Shown: positions 57,213-64,000 of the stretch, in pieces
Layout of the letters: each line of letters starts with the position of its first letter
Numbering within the stretch: the first letter of the stretch is position 1
Assembly (NCBI GenBank): GCA_020310875.1
Contig: CM035413.1
Span: 182,383,118-182,447,117, forward strand
Reading direction: 5' to 3'
Source: Ceratopteris richardii
Taxonomy: Eukaryota > Streptophyta > Polypodiopsida > Polypodiales > Pteridaceae
DNA: 64,000 bases
Notes under the pieces: generated by a model
The model's database searches: none
What the model saw: the letters and a program-made list of their open reading frames with translations, nothing else
What the model was told of the DNA's origin: nothing
Translations under genes and position numbers: made by a program

Positions 57213-58200
57213 ATGGGAGATGGCTTTCCATCAATGATTGAGAAGCTTGATAGACACAATTATGGAGCTTAGAAAATCAAAATGGAGGCTTCTTTGCAAG
57301 GAAGAAATCTATATGGGATTGTATCAAGTGATGAAGCAATGCCTATTCTAAGATCCAAATGAGGACCTGCTCAAGAAGAAATAGATAAGCTCACACTTTG
57401 GTCTATGAAGGATGCTCAAGCAAGCTCATACATACTAAACTCTATCTCTAATTTTTTGTTACCACATATTAGAGGATGCAAGATATCTCAAGAGACTTGG
57501 GATGCCCTAGAGACTCTTTCTTACTAATACAAAGGCAAGGAAGAATCATCTCTAGAATGAGATCAACCAAATGAAGAAGATTCTAAAACAAACCATCATA
57601 GAGTTTGTTACAAAGGTCAAGGATATGGCATACCAATTGGCATCCATCAGAGAGCTGATTGAAGAAGAGGTTTTCATGAGGCAAATTATAAATGGGATTA
57701 GAGGTGACAAGCAATGGCAATCTTTCACCACAACATATGACCTCATCATGGATGTGAAAACTCCAAACTTCAACATCTTTCTTGGACAACTCTCCAATCA
57801 AGAGTCCAGCAATAGCATAAAGGAAGGCAACTCCTATCATAGTAATTCAACTAGTGCTCTATATGCAAATAAGAAAGATAAGAAGATGAAAGGCAAGAAG
57901 AAGGAGGAAGATGAAGAGGAGACTTCCCAAGCCAACTTTTCATGCAAGAGAAAGTGGAAAGGGAAGAAGAAAGGACCAAAGCATGACAAAACAAAAGGCC
58001 AGAATGTTCAACCTTGTTCAAAATTGCTAGTTCAATGGGAACACCTGGAAAGGAAGTGGAAGAGGTCGATATGGCAACAATAGAGGCAGAGGTGGACAGA
58101 ACTTCAACAATAACATTAGAGGCCATAACAAAAGGGACTAAAAAAATTATTTGAAGATCAAAAACATGAAGAATCATTGTTTTTTATGAATCTAAGCCAC
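57213..58200 (+). pseudogene. J gag
   Basis: ATG at 57213; MGDGFPSMIEKLDRHNYGA parallels the K N-terminus. WSMKDAQASSYILNSISN and LLPHIRGCKISQETWDAL follow, and an open piece at 57571-58083 with TIIEFVTKVKDMAYQLASI and a Lys-rich stretch where K has its RGG-rich region. A stop lies at 57270 and at several later sites. The CCHC knuckle is not visible and is probably deleted. Confidence 0.8.
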
Positions 58201-59172
58201 AAGGAAGGTAAATAAGATCATCATTATTCTACATTGATTTAGGGTGTTTAAATCAAGGAAGGTAAATAAGATCATCATTATTCTACATTGATTTAGGATG
58301 TTTAAATCATGTTGCAAGCAACATAGCTCTCTTATCTCATTTGGAAAGTCCAATGCATAGACATAAAGTACAAACACGGAATGAAAAAAAGCATAATGTG
58401 CAGAAGATTGGTAATGTCAAGGCTTCCAATGGTAGGACAAAAATTCTGAACAAGGTACTCTATGTTCCCACTATTACAAAAAACCAAATAAGTGTAGGCC
58501 AAATACTTGAGAAAGGCTTGCACGTTAGGTTCACCGAATATGGAGCTTTTGTGGAAGATCCATGTCAAGGCTTCAATAAGATAGCCAGATGTGAGAAGCA
58601 TGGTAGGCTCTTTACTTTTGAAGTAGGAGCAACCAAAAACATAGCTGTATTCAACTTTGGGTCTCAAACCCTAAGTGAGCTTGAAGTGTGGCATAAGAGG
58701 CTAGCTCATGTGAATGAAAGAACCTTGACGAACATATGTAGGGATCAAAGTGTTCTAGGATTGCCAAACATATCAAAGCAACATATGATCAACAGATGTG
58801 ATGCTTGTTAGATTGGGAAGGCAGAAAGACAACCATTCAACCACAAAGTTTACATCCACAACAACTTATTGGACTTATTCCATACAGATGTATGGGGACC
58901 AAACCAAGAACCTTCATTGGCAAGATCAAGGTATTATGTCTTATTTATTAATGATGTAGATGGACTATTCTATATTTTATCAAGAGTAAGAATGAAGTGT
59001 TTGATTGATTCAAAAAGTATCTAGCGCATGTGGAGAACCATACAAGTATACCACTCAAGAAGCTCAAATATGATGAAGGGGGAGAATACTTCTCCAAGTA
59101 ATTTGACGAGTTCTTGCAGGATAAAGGTATCAAGAGGGAACTGACTACTAGGTACTCTCCTCAACTCAATGT
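58200..59172 (+). pseudogene. J protease remnant, pre-integrase, integrase start
   Basis: A 54-bp tandem duplication (ggaaggtaaataagatcatc at 58202 and 58258) disrupts the protease. The pre-integrase is well kept (KVLYVPTITKNQISVGQIL, LEVWHKRLAHVNERTL, LGLPNISKQHMINRCDAC) and LFHTDVWGP and YDEGGEYFS mark the integrase. Homology to K stops near 59172, about 30 bp before the LTR insertion. Confidence 0.82.
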
Positions 59173-59203
59173 TATCGTTAGTCTCCATGTGAAAGTCCAA
59201 ATG

Positions 59204-59472
59204 TGTCACAAGGAAGGACATAAGGAAGAGAGCTCACACACACACTCTCACTCTCAAGGAGAAGCTCACACACAAATTGAGGCAAGGAATAATAATAATC
59301 TTCTTCTTCTTCTTCTTCTTCTTCTATTACATAAAAAGGAATGTACAAGAATGACCTAAAACAATAATACAACAAGTGCAATATATAAACATCAGTACAT
59401 AAGGAAAAACCTAATGTTAGTGAATGAGTGAGCTGGCAAGGAAACAATGTGCCATCACTCTCAGTAGATAAA
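59204..59472 (-). repeat. A/B-family LTR, reverse orientation, interrupted by K
   Basis: Starts TGTCACAAGGAAGG (reverse of the LTR 3' end of A) and runs through (CTT)n and tgcaatatataaa to ctcagtagataaa. This represents about the last 265 bp of the 382-bp LTR. The remainder would lie beyond K, outside the window. Confidence 0.9.
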
Positions 59473-60744
59473 TGTCGGAGCAAGTCTATGACAAGCCTAA
59501 GTATTGGCTTGAGTCTCACAAAGTCTTAGAAGAAGCTTCAAAATGAAGACTATGTAAAGTTCACTTGTGAACTACCTCTTGTAACTTTTGAAGAGTTTAC
59601 TTAATGTAAAAGTAAGAGAATCTTAAGTGGTTGAGTCCACTTTATCAAGAATGGAAAGAGGAGCCACGAATTCGTGATTTGTGGTAGGTAGAGAATCAAA
59701 TCAATCATTGATTGATTGGAGAGTGATTGAGGGAAGTTAGCCTCCCAAACTCAACTATAAATAGATGGCAGTTTTAGTCGTGGTTAGAGAGACCTATGTG
59801 AAGACCTCCAAGAGCTGAGCTTTATGCCATATCAAGGTGTGATTACAAGGCACACATATGTATCAGTAAGTCATTGTATTGTACAAGCAATATACTTTCA
59901 TTTTCATGATTATTTGAGTTCATCTTTCCATGTTCTTGTGAAGTGTACTACTCACTGCCATTACTCCCAGTTTTCTCAGTCAGCTTGCAGAGATGTTTTC
60001 TCTGAGCTTGGTGCATCATTTTCAGTGATTTAACTTGGTAAAGTTAGCTCTATAAGTCTACTATATTCTCACAAATTTTCATGTCATTTTGATGTTGCAA
60101 TCTTTAGTTATGTTCAGTTGAAGTCAACAGTGTCTCTGCATTTTCACTTCTCTGTTAGGTACCCGACTTTTTCACTCATCTTGTCAAAGGTGTTTCTCAG
60201 TGGTTACATATCCCAATTCAGTGATTTAAAGCTTGTTGGATTCAAATTACTGTTTAGTATAACCATACAAATTTTCATAATCATTGGATTCCTAAATTTT
60301 GAGTTATGGTGATTTTTCTGCTCACTGGTCTCAAACTGTAGCAGCCCATGAAAATCGGGATGATGTCATCACTTGTTAAAATTCATTCTCAGTGTGTGGT
60401 TTGTTATTTTTGATGAGATTACTCTTGAAAGTTAGCTCTTTAAGCTACCTAGACTTCCCCAAGAGGAATTAAGCTAATTGCTGTTGTGCTCAGAGAATTA
60501 TGTAAAACACTGGATAGGTGTATGAACCAAGAATAGCAAGTTTTCACCTCTGAGCTAACTCCAACTTATCTGTTTTGATCTACCTTTTTGAGAGTGATCT
60601 TCCAAGGTACATAGGTTGTCTAATACATCCATTGGCAAGCTAAAAGAGCCCACCATCTACTCCTAGAGTTCATTTGCCTGGTGTAGATCAAGGATTTTGC
60701 AACACCTCTTCATCTTCAAGCACATACCTATCCATCTCTTCACA
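59473..60744 (+). repeat. 5' LTR of K
   Basis: About 1272 bp from TGTCGGAGCAAG to tccatctcttcaca. The end is inferred from the primer site one base further on, since the 3' LTR is not in the window. It is unrelated in sequence to the LTRs of A, F, H or L. Confidence 0.8.
59756..59764 (+). promoter_or_regulatory. TATA box in the K LTR
   Basis: TATAAATAG within caactataaatagatgg, 283 bp into the LTR, is a good match to a plant TATA box. Transcription would start about 30 bp downstream. Confidence 0.7.
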
Positions 60745-60745
60745 G

Positions 60746-60757
60746 TGGTATCAGAGC
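60746..60757 (+). other. Primer-binding site of K
   Basis: TGGTATCAGAGC, a perfect initiator-tRNA-Met site, directly after the LTR. Confidence 0.95.
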
Positions 60758-60770
60758 AAGGTTGGACAAC

Positions 60771-63431
60771 ATGGCAGATGGATTTCCTTCATCAATTGCC
60801 AAATTGGACAGAGGTAATTACTCAGCTTGGTCATTAAGGATGGAAGCTTATCTCCAAGGTAGAAGTTTATATGGTTATGTGGCTGGAGATGAAGTTATGC
60901 CAAGTTTCAGGAACAAAAGTCAACCAACACAAGAAGAGCAAGAAAGATTGAGCACATGGTCCTCCAAGGATGCACTTGCAAGGTCTTATCTCCTCAACTC
61001 TATCTCAGATTTTTTGTTGCCTCACATTAGAAGTTGTAAGACATCTCAGGAAGTGTGGGATGCACTTGAAGCTTTCTTCTCTTCAAGTACTAAAGCTAGG
61101 AAGCATCAACTATGGCTGGATTTCACAACTTTCAAGAAGGCTCCCAAACAAAATGTGACTGATTTTGTCACAAAGCTCAAGGACATAGCGGATAAGTTGG
61201 GAAGCATTGGAGAGGTAATAGATGAAGAGCAAATTGTAAGGCAGGTCATCAATGGCTTGAAGGCAGATGACAAGTGGGAAGCATTCACCACAGCTATGGA
61301 TCTGTACATGGACATGCATGTACCTGATTTCAATACACTCATTGGACAACTACTTACTCAAGAGGCAAAGCTTATCAAAAATGGAGAAAGCTCTAAAGGT
61401 AATCAATCTTCAGCTTTATACACTGATAAAAGCAAGTCCAAAGATAACAAAGGAAAGGCAAAGAGAGTGGATGATGAAGCAGGTACATATCAAGCTAACT
61501 ATGCAGGTAGAGGAAGACATGGCAGAGGTAGAGGAAGAGGAGGTAGACAAGGCAGGGGGAGATCCCAAGACTCCAACTCATGTTCTATTTGTGGATTAAC
61601 TAATCATACAACTGAAAATTGCTTTAGGAATTCCAGGAATCAAAGAGGCAGAGGATACAATAGAGGAAGTTATGGCTACTCAAGAGGAAGGTTCAACAAC
61701 TACCATGGCAACTACAACAACTACAATCATTCAAACTATCAAGGAGGCTACAAAGGAAGGAGAGGCTACAATAACTACACAAAAGACTCAAACAAAGAGG
61801 ATTCATTATTGATCATGAACATGGCTATGCCACAAGGTAAATATGATGAGCATGTTTTCTACATAGATTCAGGTTGTTCGAATCATGTGGCAGGAAATGT
61901 GGCACTCCTATCAGATTTAGAAGATCCAAAGAATAAGCATGAGGTACAAACAGGAGATGATACAAAACATCCTGTGGAGAAAATAGGCAATGTCAAAGCA
62001 CCTGATGGAAACATCAACCTACTCAGTAAGGTACTCTATGTCCCTACCATTACAAAGAATTTGATAAGTGTTGGGCAGATAGTAGAGAAAGGGTTACAAG
62101 TCAGGTTCACAAAAGCAGGATCATTTGTTGAAGATCCAAGTCAAGGATTCAGAAGAATTGCAAAAGGTGAAAAGACAAGTAGATTGTTCACATTTGAATT
62201 ACAGGACACTAGGAACATTGCTCTCTTTAATTATGGTAGTCAGACACTCACAGAATTGGAAGTATGGCACAAAAGGTTAGCACATATTGGTGAAAGGTCA
62301 TTAAAGCAAATCTGCAGGGACCAAAGTGTACTTGGACTTCCTAATTTGTCAAAACAACATATGATTTATAAGTGTAGTGCATGTCAATTTGGAAAGTCTC
62401 ACAGGTTACCATTCATGAAGAAAGGTTATATGTATGGAGATCTTTTGGAGTTGGTTCATACAGATGTATGGGGACCTAGCAAGGAAGCTTCAATATCTGG
62501 ATCAAGGTATTATGTTTCCTTTATTGATGATTGCAGCAGATGGACTATCCTATTCTTTATGAAACACAAAGATGAAGTTTTTTCATGTTTCAAAAGATAT
62601 TTGGCTCTTGTGGAGAATCAAACAGGTAAATCACTAAAAAGGCTAAGGTCAGATGGAGGGGGAGAATACTTCTCCCATGAGTTTGGTTCTTTTCTTCAAG
62701 AAAGAGGAATCAAAAGAGAGGTAACTACAAGGTACACTCCTGAGCAAAATGGAGTGGCAGAAAGGAGGAATAGGACAATTGTTGAAGCTGCAAGGTCTAT
62801 GCTAAATGAAAAGCATTTACCTAATTACTTATGGGCTAAGGCTGTATCTACAGCCACTTACTTGATTAACAGGTTGCCTTCAAAATCCCTTGATGGGATG
62901 ACTCCATATGAGGCTTGGAATGGAAGAAGACCAAGCTTAGATCATTGTAAAATTTTTGGATGTATTGCTTTTGCTCATGTTCCTTCACAGGTTAGAGGCA
63001 AGATGGATCCAAAGGCAGAAAGGTGTGTATTTATTGGATATGACAACAATCAAAAGGGCTACAGGTTATACAACCCTACCAACAAAGGATTCTTGGTAAG
63101 CAGAGATGTATTTTTTTATGAGAACAACTCATGGTATGAAGATTCATGTAGGAAGGTCAATTTACCATATAATCTTGAAGAAGATTTTCCAAAGCTTGGT
63201 AGAGAACAATCAAAGATTGAAGAACAAGACACCTCAGAGGATGATGAAGAATCTCACATGGAAAAGATCAAAGCATGGAAGTCTAAAGGTAAAGCAAAAT
63301 TGCAGGAACTTGGACATGAGGCAGAATCATCACATCATGGCCTAAGAAGATCTATGAGGGAAAAGAAAAAACCAGAAAGGTATGGGTTTGACACCTCATT
63401 AGTAACTAAACATTCTATCTACATAGCATAG
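60771..63431 (+). CDS. K gag-protease-integrase polyprotein (886 aa, ends at in-frame TAG)
   Basis: The first ATG is at 60771 (an in-frame TTG nine bases earlier is not the likely start). Residues ~35-230 are UBN2-type gag (LPHIRSCKTSQEVWDALEAF). An RGG/GRG-rich stretch precedes the CCHC knuckle CSICGLTNHTTENC (~270-283). Protease has YIDSGCSNHV (~365). Pre-integrase follows (VWHKRLAHIGE, CSACQFGKS), then the integrase core with Asp in VHTDVWGP (~563), Asp in LRSDGGGEY (~627) and Glu in NGVAERRNRT (~661): the DDE triad is intact. CVFIGYDNNQKGYRLYNP and a Lys/Glu-rich tail follow. The frame stops at TAG 63429-63431 just before the RT. Every catalytic motif to this point is intact. Confidence 0.95.
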   Translation: MADGFPSSIAKLDRGNYSAWSLRMEAYLQGRSLYGYVAGDEVMPSFRNKSQPTQEEQERLSTWSSKDALARSYLLNSISDFLLPHIRSCKTSQEVWDALEAFFSSSTKARKHQLWLDFTTFKKAPKQNVTDFVTKLKDIADKLGSIGEVIDEEQIVRQVINGLKADDKWEAFTTAMDLYMDMHVPDFNTLIGQLLTQEAKLIKNGESSKGNQSSALYTDKSKSKDNKGKAKRVDDEAGTYQANYAGRGRHGRGRGRGGRQGRGRSQDSNSCSICGLTNHTTENCFRNSRNQRGRGYNRGSYGYSRGRFNNYHGNYNNYNHSNYQGGYKGRRGYNNYTKDSNKEDSLLIMNMAMPQGKYDEHVFYIDSGCSNHVAGNVALLSDLEDPKNKHEVQTGDDTKHPVEKIGNVKAPDGNINLLSKVLYVPTITKNLISVGQIVEKGLQVRFTKAGSFVEDPSQGFRRIAKGEKTSRLFTFELQDTRNIALFNYGSQTLTELEVWHKRLAHIGERSLKQICRDQSVLGLPNLSKQHMIYKCSACQFGKSHRLPFMKKGYMYGDLLELVHTDVWGPSKEASISGSRYYVSFIDDCSRWTILFFMKHKDEVFSCFKRYLALVENQTGKSLKRLRSDGGGEYFSHEFGSFLQERGIKREVTTRYTPEQNGVAERRNRTIVEAARSMLNEKHLPNYLWAKAVSTATYLINRLPSKSLDGMTPYEAWNGRRPSLDHCKIFGCIAFAHVPSQVRGKMDPKAERCVFIGYDNNQKGYRLYNPTNKGFLVSRDVFFYENNSWYEDSCRKVNLPYNLEEDFPKLGREQSKIEEQDTSEDDEESHMEKIKAWKSKGKAKLQELGHEAESSHHGLRRSMREKKKPERYGFDTSLVTKHSIYIA

Positions 63432-64000
63432 GACATAAACCAAGAGGAGCCATCATCATTCGAAGAGGCCAAAGCAAAAACAGAATGGAAGCATGCAATG
63501 AAGGAAGAGATTGAAGCACTTGAGGAAAACAACACTTGGGATTTGGTGCCCAAGACTTCATCCATGAAGGTAATAGGCTCAAGATGGGTCTATAAACTCA
63601 AGAAGAATTCTGATGGTTCAATTAAGAGGTATAAGGCAAGGCTTGTGGCAAAAGGCTTTGCACAAACTCAGGGAATTGATTATGAGGAGACTTTCTCTCA
63701 TGTGGCAAAGATGCCTACTATTAGGGTTTTGCTTAGTATTGCCTCTTCCAAGAATTGGAAGATACTTCAACTAGATGTAAAGAATGCATTCTTGAATGGT
63801 TGGATAACAGAAGAGGTATATATGGCACAACCACATGGTTTTGAGAATCAAGTTTATCTTGATTATGTGTGTAAACTTAACAAAGCATTGTATGGTCTCA
63901 AGCAAGCTCCAAGAGCTTGGAATTTCAGGCTTGTTTCATTCTTGCAGGACAAAGGCTTTCAACCAAGCAAGGCAGATCCTTCACTCTTTATTAAAAAGAG
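63432..64000 (+). CDS. K reverse transcriptase, in the same frame after TAG, partial at window edge
   Basis: The frame continues without further stop: EEPSSFEEAKAKTEWKHAM, NTWDLVPKTSSMKVIGSRWV, RYKARLVAKGFAQTQGIDYE, ILQLDVKNAFLNG, ALYGLKQAPRAW and KADPSLFIKK at the edge. The catalytic YVDD lies outside the window. Because the frame matches that of gag-pro-IN, the two were one polyprotein, and the TAG is either a recent mutation or read through. Confidence 0.93.

Larger units (their letters stand above)
56124..59203 (+). mobile_element. J: copia (same lineage as K), decayed, 3' part absent
   Basis: An LTR starts TGTTGGAACATC at 56124 and ends near 57180 (single copy, so the end is inferred), followed by tagtatcagagc as a primer site (57192-57203). 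Gag starts at 57213 and pre-integrase and integrase follow to ~59170. The element is then cut by a reverse A/B-type LTR. It shares gag and pol with K but is broken by many stops. Confidence 0.8.
59473..64000 (+). mobile_element. K: young copia element, 3' end outside the window
   Basis: Inserted in the reverse A/B-type LTR. It has a 5' LTR (59473-~60744), a perfect primer site, an intact gag-protease-integrase frame and an RT frame open to the window edge. Only one in-frame stop is present in 3.2 kb. Its low damage compared with J (same lineage) marks it as the most recent insertion seen here. Confidence 0.93.

Noticed and set aside
57583..58667. Minus-strand ORFs of 85-111 codons opposite J
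   Set aside because: They are shadows of the plus-strand copia gag and pre-integrase frames.
60762..60770. Start of the K polyprotein at an in-frame TTG
   Set aside because: The first ATG is at 60771, nine bases on, and matches the MADGFPS/MGDGFPS start shared with J.

Overview
This window looks like repeat-dominated nuclear DNA of a large-genome land plant. Copia and chromodomain-type Gypsy LTR retrotransposons are stacked inside one another, there is a CACTA (En/Spm-type) DNA transposon, tRNA-derived SINEs and foldback elements are present, and the primer sites match plant initiator-tRNA-Met or the Athila-type site. I see no ordinary host gene, rRNA or functional tRNA gene, and nothing bacterial or organellar. 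The sequence does not let me choose between fern, lycophyte, gymnosperm or large-genome angiosperm.

Layout, 1-25 kb. Copia copy A (3' end only) leads into unrecognised old DNA. A reverse-oriented Athila-like Gypsy LTR with primer site (N, ~3.4-4.06 kb) and an ~80-bp tandem array follow. Element D (5150-14316) is a Gypsy element carrying only gag and protease between ~555-bp LTRs, with a degenerate CCATCGCGAC minisatellite in its leader. It is interrupted by a 5'-truncated copia, B (~8110-11471), of the same family as A. Decayed copia E (14317-16909), a dispersed 616-bp repeat, copia gag/protease remnant G, three SINEs and an inverted-repeat element fill the space to 24.9 kb.

25-43.5 kb is best read as one CACTA transposon. 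It starts with CACTACAAG at 24942, has GCGTCGCATAAGCGACG-type subterminal repeats at both ends, and lost its extreme right tip. It holds a plus-strand gene with a TNP2-like exon, a plus-strand ORF that looks like a SET domain, and a seven-exon minus-strand gene resembling plant En/Spm transposase family 24. The exons of the two strands interleave. About 4 kb of (TATG/TGTG) satellite with ~430-540 bp higher-order units lies on its right side and was split by Gypsy element L (35330-41755, TSD GCATC).

43.5-64 kb. A truncated minus-strand copia (M) and a second copy of the 616-bp repeat precede minus-strand copia I (45490-54431). I is interrupted by F (47024-52629), a structurally complete LTR element (LTRs 1346/1349 bp, PBS, PPT, TSD AATAA) with no polyprotein. 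The 5' end of I faces that of a sister copy H (54530-56123), forming a large inverted repeat. H is interrupted by copia J, J by a reverse A/B-type LTR, and that LTR by the young copia K (59473-window end). K has an intact 886-codon gag-protease-integrase frame, one in-frame TAG, and an open reverse transcriptase frame running off the window.

Together the elements form a relative clock: K is youngest; L and F have recognisable ends and perfect 5-bp duplications; D, E, G, H, I, J, M and N are decayed. The most unusual part is the CACTA element, with its SET-like ORF in frame with the transposase leader exons and its interdigitated opposite-strand gene.
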